Assembly: GCA_036571765.1 (NCBI GenBank) | Contig: BROE01000002.1 | Span: 4,671,809-4,735,808 of the forward strand | Length of the DNA stretch: 64,000 bases | Direction of reading: 5' to 3' | Source of the DNA: Plecoglossus altivelis | Lineage: Eukaryota; Chordata; Actinopteri; Osmeriformes; Plecoglossidae | In this document: positions 23,946 through 35,870 of the stretch, in pieces | How the letters are laid out: each line of letters starts with the position of its first letter | Numbering within the stretch: the stretch's first letter is position 1 | Notes under the pieces: generated by a model | Databases searched by the model: none | What the model was told of the DNA's origin: nothing | Seen by the model: only the letters and a program-made list of their open reading frames with translations | Translations under genes and position numbers: made by a program

Positions 23946-25225
23946 GTAACCTCCCTGACCTGAAAGAATCAACTTAGCATAAAACAGAAAGAAAGTAAAG
24001 GAAACTGAACTTCTATCCAGCATTTGATGCCTGTTTATCTATTAATTAATCTATTAACAACTCCCAAGCCCGATAGTTATTATGGATTCATTTGTTTCAG
24101 AATGTACGTTTTCACAGTGCTGGTATGCTAATAAGCAAGCCAAGTAGCGTATGGTATTATTAAGTGTCAGACTCTGAGTATGTGGAGCTCCGTGTAGTGT
24201 GTGAGAGAGCAAGGGCCAGGATCAGCTCACAGGGGCATGCAGCATTGTAATGCCATGCGGTCCTTTTGTAAGTATGCGCTCAAGAGTTTGAGCGTGCGCG
24301 CGCGTGCTCAAGCCATTGTGAGTGGGTAGGTTTGTATGACTGTGATTGTGTGCGCGACTGAGTGCAAGTCTGTGTGTGTGTGTGTGTGTGCGGGCGATTA
24401 TGTGTCGTTGCACAAATGTGTGGGTTTTGCAACTGTGTGCGCGTACGTGTGTGTGTGTGCGCGTGCGTGTGTGTGTGTGTGCGTGCGTGTGTGTGTGCGC
24501 GTATTATTTTGCTCGTGACCCTTCTTGTCACTTTCCTAGTTGTCAAATGAAACATGTTTTATTCAATCAAGTCCCCAGGTAGTCTGCTTGCTCACACAAG
24601 GCGTTATTGGCACAGCCAGTGGTAGATGAGCTAGCCAGCTAACCAACCAGTGTGAACCTCCCTGTGCTAGCTGCTGTTAGATCCGCCCCAACAAGCTCAG
24701 TTTAAAGGTAATAAGCAAGGCTATCTTTTCAGTGGCGTAGCAAAGGTAAATTATGCATTCCTAACGCTGATTATGAATAGGAATTAGCCAAGTGGGGGGG
24801 CTTCTGAAGAAATCGGAAGCAACCAGACCGAACTGCGTCACTTGTGGAATAACTTGCTTGTCTTGTTGCATGCATTATCATTCCACACTCTCTGGTTGTT
24901 AGGTAAAAAAAAAAAAATCAAATAGTTCTGAATGTCAGTTGTATTTACTGTTAATCAAGAGAGAGGTTCCTTTAGATTAGACAATCATTTGTTTGAGTTA
25001 TTTGTAGTTTCTGCTAAATTATTCAAAACCTCAGATGTTACAGTGCAACAAAAAGACGATTTTCAAGAGACAGGCTACCGTCGCGAAAAAAAATCAGTGA
25101 CCGAGAATTAATTCAAATGTCGTCATCATTTCGTTCGACCCCCCCCCCCCCCCCCTAAAAGGTTAGGTTTCACCAAAGTTCAGTGCAGTCGTCCAATCCC
25201 CTGCCCTTGTTCCTGCGTCCACCAG
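23946..25225 (+). other. intron, 1.3 kb
   Basis: It contains GT/GCGT repeats at about 24288-24502, an A run near 24905 and a C run near 25140-25155. The acceptor gcgtccaccag lies in moderately pyrimidine-rich sequence. Confidence 0.85.
24288..24502. repeat. GT / GTGCGC repeat
   Basis: Alternating purine-pyrimidine tracts of GT with GCGC interruptions, broken by short unique DNA. Such tracts can adopt Z-DNA. Confidence 0.88.
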
Positions 25226-25405
25226 GACCTGCACGTGATCAGCACCGATGAGAACCGCGTGGTGGCCGCCGTTCAGGAGTGGAACCAGAACGAGACCTAC
25301 AACCTGTACGTGTCGGAGACGGCCGGCGTGTTCTACACCCTGGCCCTGGAGAACGTGGTCAGCAGCATGGGACCGGAGGGGAACGTCATGGTGGACCTCT
25401 ACGAG
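25226..25405 (+). CDS. sorcs1: sorcs1 exon: DLHVISTDENRVVAAVQEWN
   Basis: Sixty codons: DLHVISTDENRVVAAVQEWN, QNETYNLYVSETAGVFYTLA, LENVVSSMGPEGNVMVDLYE. This is one of the most conserved SorCS propeller segments. NET is a glycosylation sequon. Both ends are phase 0, donor GAG|gtacgc. The GPEGN.M.DLYE ending is the SORCS1 form. Confidence 0.97.
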
Positions 25406-26685
25406 GTACGCGTTGCTGGGAGACGGAGTCTGCTCTGGTCTGGTCTTGACTTGTCTGTTCTGGTCTGGACTGGCCTGTTCTTGACTGCTATTGGCCAACA
25501 TGTCGTTCCTTTACATCAGCTGACATCAGTAAAAAAAAAAAAAACTGTTTGAGGTGCCCATAATTAAATTCCATTGAATTCAAACGAGGCTACCGATGGA
25601 ATATAGTCGTAGGCTTCAACCTCAAAGTCTCCAGAGCTAATGCATGATTCCCTATGAAGTGCTCCTTGATAAAAACCTGCCAAGTACATCTTTGTTTGGA
25701 AGGCAATCTCCCCTAGCTAGATTAGGGCTCTCGTATTGGGTTACACCAACCTGCGATCAATGTGTGAGCCAGAACAGGGAGCGCTCAACTCATTTCAGAG
25801 ACAAACTCCCAAGAGCTCTCCCTGTTGCCATTTTTTCCAAAAGGAACATTGCATGAATACGAAGCAGCCACAATCTGCTGACATACAGTAACACTACGGC
25901 TTCAGATGTAGGCTGAGGCTGGGGGTATAGATTTTGCCGGGCGGGAGGATCGTTTCGTTTCTCACATGAGTAAGTGCAGATGTTGGTGGGCAACTCGCAC
26001 ACCCTGCTACAGCGTCAGGGAACTGCAGTCCATCTGTCAGGTTAGGTTACAGGAATCCACAAAGTCGTTACGCGAGGGGGGGAGAAATTAATCGGCGGTG
26101 TATCCAAATCTTCGAAAGCCTCACGGATAAAGATATCCGCAACCTGAATAATTAAGGTGCCCCAAACCACATCGTTTGACTTGCCGGGGAAGGAATCACA
26201 TATTGTCATCTTGATTGGGGTTACCAACCCGAGCCGTTGCGTATGCTAAAATCTTTTGCTCCAAGGCGAGACTTGAGTATTTGGCCATTATTGAAGAGGA
26301 TAGGGAGTAGTTCTTCATGTGCCAGAGCCTGATTCTAAACTCCATGTTCTCTCTCCGGGCGCTCCCTAAGGTGTCTGTCTGACTCGCCGTGGACACCCGC
26401 TGATTGCTTCAAATCTACACACACAATCAATCATGTGTTGCTTAACTTGTTTAGGTCGTTTTTTAGGGGGTGGGGGGGTGGGGGGGTGGTGGTGGGGGGG
26501 TGTCGACTCCATTCCTTTGAGTGGGTTGTTTACCAATACTGCCTAAAGGCGTTTAATCATTCTCACAGTACGTCGTCTACTTATATGACTATTACAAAAA
26601 AAAGAGTAAACACGTCAGCCCAGTGCGTTTCTGTGATGTGGTAATGTTAGCCCCATGGTGTCGGTGTTTTCGTCCGTGTTCATAG
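25406..26685 (+). other. intron, 1.3 kb
   Basis: Unique sequence with a G/GT-rich stretch near 26466-26500 and an A run near 25530. The acceptor is cgtgttcatag. Nothing else is recognised. Confidence 0.85.
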
Positions 26686-26832
26686 GTGGCTGGGATCAAA
26701 GGGATGTTCCTGGCTAACAAGAAGGTGGAGAACCAGGTGAAGACCTACATCACCTACAACAGAGGGAGGGACTGGAGGTTGCTGGAAGCCCCCACCACTG
26801 ACCTCAGGGGAAACAGCCTCCACTGTGTGCTG
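26686..26832 (+). CDS. sorcs1: sorcs1 exon: VAGIKGMFLANKKVENQVKT
   Basis: Forty-nine codons: VAGIKGMFLANKKVENQVKT, YITYNRGRDWRLLEAPTTDL, RGNSLHCVL. TYNRGRDWRLL is an Asp-box-like propeller motif. Both ends are phase 0. The donor is CTG|gtgagagtgtgtgt, and the following intron repeats this donor-like sequence several times (26895-27048). Confidence 0.97.
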
Positions 26833-26886
26833 GTGAGAGTGTGTGTATAAGTATGTGTCTTTTTGCATGTATGTGTGTGTGTGCGC

Positions 26887-27003
26887 ATGGACTGGTGAGA
26901 AAGTGTTTGTGTGTGTGCATGGACTGGTGGGAGTGTGTGTGTATGGACTGGTGAGAGTGTTTGTGTGTGTGTGTGTGTGTGTGTGTGCATGGACCGGTGA
27001 GAA

Positions 27004-27038
<35 letters not shown>

Positions 27039-27110
27039 ATGGACCGGTGGGAGTGCATGCGTGTGTGTGTGCATGGACCGGCGAGAGTGTGTGTGTGTGT
27101 GTGTGTCTGT
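26887..27110. repeat. GT minisatellite with splice-donor-like units
   Basis: The unit is gcatggactggtgagagtgt followed by a variable GT run. Copies with ctg/ccg|gtgaga or gtggga occur with GT at 26895, 26927, 26951, 26997 and 27047, and a sixth copy near 27080 reads ggcgaga. The 13-mer ctggtgagagtgt is identical at the real exon end (26830) and in the repeat at 26948. Confidence 0.85.
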
Positions 27111-28200
27111 GTTTGCGTGCTGGTATCAGATGACACGCTGCCGCGGGAGAGCAAAAGAGAAGGAAAGTACGCGAGGAGGGAGTTTGCAGCCAGCGAGAAA
27201 GAAGGAAAGACAGAGCGCGCTCTCATCAAAGCCAGGCCTTGTCAGAAGCTGAGTGATCCCGACCGCGGCGGCGGCTCCATCTCTCAGGAAGAGCGGCGCT
27301 CGCTCGTCAGAGCTGAGCGCTCCCAGGCCTTCCCCGTTAAAAGGTCAGCCGTCTTGATCCAGCCCAGTGGGCTGACCTCCCATTTAGACAGAGAGAGAAG
27401 TGTCAGGGCAAGGCAGATAGACAGACACATCCATTTCCCTTTTGTTTTCCAACAAACTTCACTTCGGAGCCCCGGGAGCCTGTGATGTTTATTGGAGTCG
27501 GGTGTGTTCCTTTGCCGTTTCCTTTCTCTAAATGACTCTCGCTCGAATAAGGTTAGTTCCCGGAAAAAACGACTACAAAAGAAGTTCTACCCTTTCCCAG
27601 ACTGCAACTTTGAAACGACAATACAGTATAGCCGGCTACAAAACATTTGTAAAAAAAATCCTCAAGCAGTCAGGTATTCGTCGGGAAGACCAAATAACTG
27701 GAGTAAATACGCAGGTAAACAAAACCAAATGATGAACTTGTGTTTGATGTTTGTCCGTCTGGTCTGAGCCCCCCCCCATGTCAACCCCTCACCCACGGAA
27801 GGAGCAGATGGCATCCATAAATACACCCTAAGAAGAACAACACTGATAAACTAATTACAGTAGTCCTACAGTAGTAGAGCTTGTTCCGGTCCCAGGTTCT
27901 AGTCATTTGTCAGGGAATATCTGACTTTTAATAAACCCCTTTAACACCCCGTCACAACATAGCTCGCGCCACTGGCATTTGCCTGTGTTGTAATGAGTTT
28001 AGTGTCTGTAAAGGTTAGACTAATCAGAATTAATGGTTAGGCCGTGTCAGTGGGGGGTGGGGGGGGTGTGGGAGTGTGCGTGTCAGCGTTCCCGATAGAC
28101 CGCATGACGGGGTGTTGGTTTGTTTGTATTTGTGTTCTCGTAAACGCCGATGGTCTAATGCGTAAGGGCCAACGCAGTCACTGTGTACTGATCGCTTTCC

Positions 28201-28475
28201 TCACGTGTGTGTGTGTGTGCGTGCGTGCGTTTAAACGTGTTCCAGTGTATGTGCACGTGCGGGATAAAAACGTGTTCCAGTGTATGTGTGTGCGTGCGGC
28301 GTTTGAAGGCGTTCCAGTGTGTTGCGTCCTCTTGTAACATATGTGACTGCTTGTTCACTCTCGCGTAAACGTGTTGGAGCGTATGTGCGTGTACGCTTAT
28401 GTAAACGCGTGCACCTTTACGTCTGTTCGCTTGCATAAACGTGTGCACGTTTGTGTGTGCGCTCGCATGAACATG
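28201..28475. repeat. degenerate repeat, cgtgttccagtgtatgtg
   Basis: Roughly 35-45 bp units with cgtgttccagtgtatgtg or its relatives (gcgttccagtgtgttg, cgtgttggagcgtatgtg), later shading into aaacgygtgcac units. Confidence 0.75.
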
Positions 28476-28504
28476 GTAACATGCGTGTATCTCTGTCCCC
28501 TCAG

Positions 28505-28607
28505 CCGTACTGCTCCCTGCACCTCCACCTCCACGTTTCGGCCAATCCTTACACCTCTGGGAACATCGCCAGCAAGGACTCGGCTCCAGGAATCATCATG
28601 GCTTCAG
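28505..28607 (+). CDS. sorcs1: sorcs1 exon: PYCSLHLHLHVSANPYTSGN
   Basis: PYCSLHLHLHVSANPYTSGN then IASKDSAPGIIMAS, plus one base of the next Gly codon. Mammalian SORCS1 has PYCSLHLHLKVSENPYTSG and IIASKDTAPSIIVASG. Acceptor cccctcag, donor TCAG|gtagga, end phase 1. Confidence 0.96.
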
Positions 28608-30185
28608 GTAGGAAGAGAAGGAGGACGAATTCGGAACTTGGTCATGACTCTTGTTTGTTTTCACACCAACAACCTTTAGCTGAGCCTGCCTGGGCGGGTT
28701 TGAATGTTGAAGGTTTGGAACGGCGAATGTCAGATCTTTTATATATATATATATTATTTCTAAAATGTTGTCTCCTCAACTCATCGTTCCTCCTTTCTTT
28801 TTGTTTCCTGAATTGTTTCCATGCAAAGTTCCTGGCTTGCTTTCAGAGTTTGCCGTGTTCAGCGTTGCCCGACACAGGCTGCTGTCCTAGACATGTCTTC
28901 CGCCCAGACGAAAATGGGTCAAAGAGAGTCCCAGAGTGTAACTCCATCCATGTGTTGAACACAGATGGACTCGGCTAAGTGTGACCCTTGAGACTCGGAG
29001 TGGGAGCATAACATTTTAGAAAGCGTTTGTTACCCCGTCTCCCTCCCTCTCTCTCCCTCTCTCTCTTAAAGTGCCTTCTCCTATTCAAGTATGAAAACAG
29101 CTCAACACAACTGACAGCTTAACTTCTTTGTACTATGCAGCGCACCGCTGTTAACAAGAGACACACACGCGCGCGCACGCGCACACGCTTGATGTGTGAC
29201 GAGATATGATGTGAGGTTATGTCTCCCAGACTGCGGGGGCGGCTCGTCTCTGCGTCTAGCCCGCTCCGTCACCAGACGGCTTGCTCCGCCCACAGGGGCA
29301 CCGCGCAGAATGGTCTCGTCACCTCACGTTTGAGGACAAACCCCCTTTAAAACACTGGAGTAGTGCGCAGTCTTACCCAGAACAACAGCCATCAAGACTA
29401 TTCCTTCTGGCAGCCCGACGTTGCCCGCGTTCAGGGGACACTGGTTTCTCACGTAGCCTTAGCGAAGCAGAACTAGGAGGAGGGGGATGGAGGGGAACAG
29501 CAGGGGTCTCCCCGGTGACATCTCACCTGTGCTCCCCTTCCTCCTCGTCACAGGAGGTAACTCCACGTGACACTTCTCAGACCTACGGAGTCACGGAAGG
29601 GACAAGTTTGACGCAAACGTTGGGCTTGCGTCCGTTTGTCAGCGTGTTAAGGGGTCTTTGAGTGGTCATTTTGAAGGTTTTAAGATGCATTTCTGATCAC
29701 AATAGCCCTGAGCAGGACTTGAGGGCAAAATAAAAATCGGAAAAAATCTGTACATTTCAGAAAGATTAACATTTGAGTTAATTACATTTGTATTTTTTGG
29801 GTGGTTAAACCATGAGATCAGCTTTAATCATTGCAGCAGTGTTTTAAACCCTGTCTTACTGATCCAATGTAGTAATGAAAATACAGCATATGGTATGAGT
29901 TTCCTTTCCACTCAATCTTGTTTGTCCTTCCCCAGAAGCCGTTTGTCCTTCTAGTCAAATCTAGCTCCTAATCTAATAAACGTTTATATTCCCAGTGTTA
30001 ATCAAGGCGATTCAGAGAGCCGCAGCGATCCAGACACAAGTCTGTTACACCCTCAAGGAGATTTCTGTCTGACGCTTCTTTGGCATTCTACCCCAAACCA
30101 TTAACCCCCCCCCCCTCCTCCCTTCTCGTCCTTCCTACATCTCTCCTACCCTTTCCTCCCTCCTTCTCCCTCTCTCCTTTTCTAG
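28608..30185 (+). other. intron, 1.6 kb
   Basis: It has a short CA/CG run at 29160-29188 and CT-rich DNA at 29040-29068 and directly before the acceptor (30104-30185, ccttttctag). No other element is supported. Confidence 0.85.
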
Positions 30186-30262
30186 GCTCCATCGGCGCAG
30201 AGCTGTCCACCAGCAACGTGAGCATGTTCATCACTTCTGACGCCGGGAATACCTGGAGACAG
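30186..30262 (+). CDS. sorcs1: sorcs1 exon: SIGAELSTSNVSMFITSDAG, Asp-box
   Basis: Two bases complete Gly, then SIGAELSTSNVSMFITSDAG and NTWRQ. TSDAGNTW is a textbook Asp-box. NVS is a sequon. Donor CAG|gtgagc, end phase 0. Mammalian SORCS1: NIGSELSDTDISMFVSSDAG. Confidence 0.96.
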
Positions 30263-31115
30263 GTGAGCACTGCCGTTGCCCCCCACCCACCCAGACGTCT
30301 TTTCCCAAACCAAGGGTACGTTGGTGCCCTTGAGAGCTCAGCCCTGAGGCACACAGGCCACACGCTTGCTGCAGCGGTTCACCCGGACCACCGTTAGCTT
30401 CCATTAGCTTCTATTAGCTTCCGTTAGCTTAGGGTGTGTTTTCCTGAAGCCACACACAGCATGAAGAAAACGGAAGACTCTGATGCCGATACAAACCAGG
30501 GAAACAGTATGAAGACAGCGCTACATAGAGTTACAAAGCCATACAAAAAGACAGTCACACCAGACAGATGATATCAAGCCCTCCCTGTTCCAGACACACA
30601 CACACACACACACCTCTTTCCAAGCATAAAAAAAATTATCTTCGCCCCATGCCAATGTTTTTAGTGGACGATAATCAGATGAGATGTGGGGAGTAATTTG
30701 ATCTGGAGCCCCTCACTGTGCCCATGGGGGCCTCTCTCCTCATCTGACAGCCCACAGCTTACATTTACTGGGCCGCTTTCTAATTAAACATGTAGATGGG
30801 AAATAATTAATCTAAAATTGATGTCACACACACATCACTGTATGATGCTTGTGTGTGTGTGTATGTGTGTATTATCAGGACATATTATCGTCGTGCTGAT
30901 TTGAGGCATAACTCATTCCAAGTGTTTGTGTGTTAGTCATGTGGATGTGGGTGTGTGTGTGGATGTGTGTGTGTGTGTAAGCATCTGCCTGTGGGTGTCT
31001 GTCTGTGAGATGGCTTTCATAAACATTAAAGTCCACTCCCAGTCAGGGGCCGTCAAGGTGATGATTGATGGAGCGGAAACAGCAGAGTTGCACCCATTCC
31101 TCTTCTCCTTTTCAG
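30263..31115 (+). other. intron, 0.85 kb
   Basis: It carries a 12-bp tandem repeat (attagcttcyrt units, 30391-30432), a CA run near 30595-30613 and GT runs near 30851-30980. Acceptor ctccttttcag. Confidence 0.85.
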
Positions 31116-31207
31116 ATCTTCGACGAGGAGTACGCTGTGCTCTACTTGGATCAAGGGGGGGCCCTAGTGGCAATACGACACACTCCACTTCCCATCAGGC
31201 ACCTGTG
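31116..31207 (+). CDS. sorcs1: sorcs1 exon: IFDEEYAVLYLDQGGALVAI
   Basis: IFDEEYAVLYLDQGGALVAI then RHTPLPIRHL and TG of the Trp codon. The match to IFEEEHSVLYLDQGGVLVAM in mammalian SORCS1 is clear. The donor is CTGTG|gtgagt, end phase 2. Confidence 0.96.
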
Positions 31208-31915
31208 GTGAGTCACTGACAGAGGGTGGGGGGGAAGACAGGTTGCCCGTGTAACTTTTCCGTGCCAAAAAAATATATTTGAAAGTATCAAAAAGAACGA
31301 AAGTCAAGCCGTGCTCACTTACAGAGGCATTATTGCGCGCGCACGCACACACACGCAGTGTACACACACACACACAGTGTACACACACACACAGACTCAG
31401 TTCACACATACACACGCATACAGTACACACACACGCACACGCAGACCACACACACACAGATTCATACACACACACACACTCGCACAAACACAGACTACAC
31501 ACACACTCTTGTAGGCACATAATCATGGACAATGTGAGATAAATGAGTGTGTCAGAGTACACCGAGTTATTATTCTAATTCCGAGCCAGTGATGCGTGGG
31601 TCTATTTCACTCCTTTGACAATTGTCATTCAATTTCACCTTCCTTGTTTGAACTTGGGCATGAGTCTTTGTTTACTTAGTTTTTGACATCCTCTGTTCAC
31701 ACATGGCATCGCCACAGCTCAATACGAAACACCTCGTCCTAAAGCAACTCTCTCACCCCGTGGGTTTCGATGACTAGGACGGCGGCCACGTGTGACGTGA
31801 CGCGTTTCGAGTTTAACGCCAGGCTTCGCTCGTCACGTCCGACATTTCCACGTTCGGAGCGTCGCCGCGACTTCCCTTCCCCTTTCTTCACGGTCGTGTT
31901 GCCGTTCCTCCGCAG
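31208..31915 (+). other. intron, 0.7 kb
   Basis: It includes a CA microsatellite at 31338-31506. Acceptor gccgttcctccgcag. Confidence 0.88.
31338..31506. repeat. CA compound microsatellite
   Basis: CA runs with gtgtacac and cagactca interruptions. Confidence 0.92.
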
Positions 31916-32023
31916 GTTGAGCTTCGACGAGGGCCGCCAGTGGAGCAGGTACAGTTTCACGTCGTCGCCCCTGTTCGTGGACGGAGTTCTGGGGGAGCCA
32001 GGAGAGGAGACCCTCATCATGAC
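31916..32023 (+). CDS. sorcs1: sorcs1 exon: LSFDEGRQWSRY, GEPGEETLIMT
   Basis: After completing Trp, the exon reads LSFDEGRQWSRYSFTSSPLF then VDGVLGEPGEETLIM and two bases of Thr. SFDEGRQW is an Asp-box. GEPGEETLIMT is diagnostic of SORCS1 (SORCS3 has VEAGVETHIMT). Donor ATGAC|gtaaga. Confidence 0.97.
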
Positions 32024-32970
32024 GTAAGAGCAGGATGACAAGGACATCTTGTCGTCGTCCCCCCCCCCCCCGTTTGCCTTTTCACCGTTGTCACATGATG
32101 GGCGGGGAGAAGATAAGGCAGGTGTTTGGGCTGTCATGTCACTCACTGTGCATGGGCGGGAGATATCTTTTTTTTTGGGGGGGGGGGCGATCCATCTTGA
32201 TTCAATGGCCTTGACTGACCGCCCCATCCCCCCTGCCGCCCCCGCTCCCCCCCCTCCCCCCATCCCCCTTTCGTGAATAAAATAGATTTCTCCCAAGGTC
32301 TACCTAACATCAAAACTGTCTGTCTGGGGATTGCGATCACAGAAGATCAATGGGGCTGGAGCCAGCGACAGCCGAGCTGTCCATTTGAAGAACATGAGAA
32401 AATATGATCAAAAAAACGAAGTCGAAAAGTCTCTAACAAGAACCGAAACTTATAACAGCATATAAAGCATGCAGTTTAAAACATAGTTTTCAGGACGCGA
32501 GTTTGACATCAAGACAACATCCAAAATGTGAGGAGGGCCTAACATGACAGCCAGCAGTGCGTCAGGACCTCCTAAGACCGCAGATCGAAAAGAGGAGGAT
32601 CTACACTTCCCTACATCTATGTTTGATGCCACGGTCGTGGTGCCAGACAGCTAACTTTGTAGTTTATGGCAGGACAACTGGCCACAGCTGTCAGCGGAGT
32701 GGGAGAGGAGAGGCAGGGCGGAAAACAATAAGGGACGAGGAAAAGAGAGGCAGGGAGAAGGAGACAGACAGACAGAGAGAGAAGGAGAGAGAGGGACTGA
32801 GAAGAGAGCGAAGGAGAGAGAGGGACTGAGAAGAGAGAGGAGAGAGAGAAAGAAGGAGAGAGAGAGAAAGAGTGAGAGGGACAGAGAAGACAGAGAGAGG
32901 GACAGAGAAGAGAGAGGAGAGAGAAAAGGAGAGAGAGAGGAGTGAGAGGGACCGAGAGGAGAGAGATAAG

Positions 32971-33001
<31 letters not shown>

Positions 33002-33898
33002 GGACTGAGAAGAGAGAGGAGAGAGAAGAGTGAAAGGGACAGAGAAGAGAGAGAGAGGGACTGGGAAGAGAGAGGAGAGAAAGAGTGAGAGGGACAGAGA
33101 GGAGAGAGATAAGGAGAGACAGAGAAAAAGAGAGATGCGGAGGGTGCGAGGCAGGAAACAGAGAGAAGCAATGAGGGATGGATGGTTCTGTCTGGAGGTC
33201 TCTTGGCGACACACTTCTCTGAGTCCAACCGGCAGGAAGAGACACGAACCTTCACAGTTTTATAAGAAATGGCAGCTCCCTGGTGACAAGCGTGTGCCTC
33301 TCCCTCTCTGTGGCGTGCCATTAGTCCTCATTAGACACCCCACACCATTTTCTTATCAATTTGTAATGATTTTCACTGAAATTGACAGTCACAAGGCAGC
33401 GCCTCAGTTGGTTAATTGATGGACTGATTGTGATGAATTTGTTGTTGAATGGATGCTGCGACAGGGTCACTTCAGAAAGAGCCTTCCTCCCTGCAGGATT
33501 TACACTAACAACATATTTATTTTCTCATATTTTTCCTTTCGCAACCTTGAATGTAGTTTGGGCAGAATCTGTGGAAGCTCTGGGACTCGATGAACGTGTG
33601 AGACCAATACTGGGGCGTCTGTGGGAGTCCATTACTTTCCACACTGTCGTTTCTCGGAGAGTGATCACGACTGTCGCACGCCCCAAATGAGACCTTACAT
33701 TATTCACTTGCGACACATTTTGAAGGTCACACTTGGTTCAGACATTTCTTCTGAAATGACTTCTTTCGGCAAGACTGTACCTCCCTCTCGTGCAGCGGTC
33801 CTGCCATCTGTAGCATTAGCCGTCCTCTCGACAAGAGCGGGCACCTTTACGTGAGAGCTGTCAGCCTCTGTGCCAAGGCTGTGTTTGGATGTTTGCAG
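32024..33898 (+). other. intron, 1.9 kb
   Basis: It holds C and G runs near 32059 and 32178 and a GA-rich tract at 32690-33140. Acceptor gtttggatgtttgcag. Confidence 0.85.
32690..33140. repeat. GA-rich minisatellite, gagagggactgagaagagag
   Basis: Recurring gagagggactgagaagagag units of about 20-50 bp spacing embedded in a GAGA tract. Minus-strand frames over it are Ser/Leu-rich artefacts. Confidence 0.9.
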
Positions 33899-34016
33899 GA
33901 TATTCGGCCACGTCAGTCACCGGTCAGAGTGGCAGCTAGTCAAGATCGACTTCAGGTCCATTTTCAACAGGAGGTGCACAGAAGGGGATTATCAAACCTG
34001 GCACCTGCATGACCAG
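33899..34016 (+). CDS. sorcs1: sorcs1 exon: IFGHVSHRSEWQLVKIDFRS, first 10CC cysteine
   Basis: After the split Thr codon: IFGHVSHRSEWQLVKIDFRS, IFNRRCTEGDYQTWHLHDQ. It closes the propeller and RRC supplies cysteine 1 of the 10CC module. Donor CAG|gtaagg, end phase 0. The downstream intron begins directly with tetranucleotide repeats. Confidence 0.97.
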
Positions 34017-35736
34017 GTAAGGGTCTCACTGCCTGCCTGCCCATCTGTCTGCCTGTCTGTCGACCTGCCTGTCTGTCTGTTTGCCCATCTGTCTGCCTAC
34101 CTGGATGTCTGTCTACTTGCCTGCCTGACTGTCTGTCTGTCTGCCTGCCTGCCTGTCTGTGTGCCCATCTGTCTGCCTGTCTGTCTACCTGTCTGTTTGT
34201 CTGCCTGACTGTCTGTTTGCCCATCTGTCTGCCTGTCTGCCTGTCTTTCTGCCTGCCTGCCCGCCCGCCCGCCTGTCTGTCTGTGTCTGCCTGCCTATCT
34301 GTCTCACTGAGCGACCTTGCAAGCACGAGCTGGTTATGCAAAAGATCTTTTTCGATGAGTCGTTAGTTCAGCTCTTAAATACAGATGGTTTATTTGTACC
34401 CGGAGTGGATAGACATCTCCCCGCATTATGTTATTCCACGCAGAAAGTAAGTTCGGTGTCCTTGGCAGTAGCAAAACACAAGTTCTCACTCTCTCATCTT
34501 TATTCCAAGGGCTTCACCGGAAACATCTCCACTCTGGGAGAAAGCATCAGTCTAATAAGCCGCGTTCAGAAAGATGTCAAAGTTTTAGCCGAATTAAATC
34601 AAGTTAAATCTGTGTGAGTCCAGGCCTTGGAAGCTCTCCCATCTATTGCTATTCTGTTGACTGAGAGGTCAGACACAGCAAGTTTCCTTGATCTCGTCCA
34701 AGGCTGTTTGACCGAGTGCAGTTTCATCACTTCGTCGGGTTGCCTCTCTCCTATTGGCTCGTGCCACGTGTACGGCGGTGTGCACACCATGACTTGACAG
34801 ATCTCTTGGCTCAGCAAGCACTTTAGCATATTCTCCTTAATCCCTTTTTTTTTTGCTGCTGCTGCTGCTTTAAGTACTGTATGAAGCCTTCCCTAAAACA
34901 CGGCATACTCGTCCAGCCTGAGTGGCAAACTGAACCTAGCCAGACAGGCCCCAAGCCAAATGACAAGTAGGGCGAGCTTCCTGCTTGTGAGTGGTGCTTG
35001 TTTTAATAAACTTAGCCCCCCCTCCCGCCTTTGAAATCTATAGACAAATACATCACGTGGAAGCGGCCAACAGTCAAAGCCGATGGACAAAGTCAACCGT
35101 GGCTTGAAAAGAGGGGTCTGGCTCGAGGAACACTGTAGGGGCCCAGATCTCCAAACTGACAAGACCTCGGTGTGTGTTGGAAAACTCTTCAAGGGGGTTC
35201 GGTGCGTTGTGTTTGCGGTACGTCTGGTCTAGAATTCAGAGTATCTCACTACTGACACCTATTGCTGGGACAAAGAATGTCCTAAAGGTCGTGGAGCGAG
35301 CAGGCTGAAGGAAAGACCAAAATGCTGATCGAACGAGCGCTAGAGTCGAGGGTGTAAATGTTCTAGACATACGGTTTTTAACTTTTTATTCATAGACGGC
35401 TCAGAGGTAGCGAGGCACCGGGTTCTATTGGCTTTTTTTTATTCATCCGTCACAAATCCAAGGCCCCCCCCCAAAAACCCCCCCCCCAGAAAAGCGGATT
35501 TTTCTGAAACGGCTCATGTAACAGCTGAGGTGTGAACGGCTGAATATTGAGTTTAGCTCTCAAACAACAAACACTGGGAGCTGTGTCTAGGCGGCAGACA
35601 CTGGCACAGTTTGTACAGATTACAAGCCAAAGGGAAAGAAAAACACCATCTATTTATACTGCGCCGTGGAGCGAATGCAATTGGGAAAAAGATCCGTCCC
35701 TTCTCTAATGCAAATTCATATCTGATTGCTACTCAG
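34017..35736 (+). other. intron, 1.7 kb
   Basis: CTGT/CTGC repeats lie at 34026-34300 and a short GCT run at 34855-34869. The rest is unique, with C runs near 35465. Acceptor tctgattgctactcag. Confidence 0.85.
34026..34300. repeat. (CTGT/CTGC)n tetranucleotide repeat
   Basis: About 275 bp of ctgcctgtctgt units starting within 10 bp of the splice donor. Cys-rich frames over it are artefacts. Confidence 0.95.
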
Positions 35737-35870
35737 GGAGAACCCTGCATCATGGGAGTCAAAAGAATCTACCGGAAGCTGAAGCCAATTGCCAGGTGCG
35801 TTATGGGTAAGACGTACTCTGTGACCATGACCTCAGGACCTTGCGACTGCACGGAGAGAGATTTTGAGTG
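35737..35870 (+). CDS. sorcs1: sorcs1 exon: 10CC module, cysteines 2-5
   Basis: GEPCIMGVKRIYRKLKPIAR, CVMGKTYSVTMTSGPCDCTE, RDFEW-type ending; the last codon is split as TG|C, so it is Cys, not Trp, after splicing. It provides cysteines 2 to 5 of 10CC and the first two bases of cysteine 6. Donor GAGTG|gtgagt. Confidence 0.96.

Larger units (their letters stand above)
26833..28504 (+). other. intron, 1.7 kb, with two minisatellites
   Basis: GT-rich minisatellite with donor-like copies at 26887-27110, a second repeat cluster at 28201-28475 ending just before the next exon, and unique DNA between. The acceptor is ctctgtcccctcag. Confidence 0.88.

Noticed and set aside
26804..27229. Cys/Val and His/Thr-rich frames over GT repeats (both strands)
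   Set aside because: Products of GT/CA microsatellite; they overlap the true donor and its repeats.
32617..33321. 234-codon minus-strand Ser/Leu-rich frame
   Set aside because: Reads through the GA minisatellite of an intron; low complexity only.
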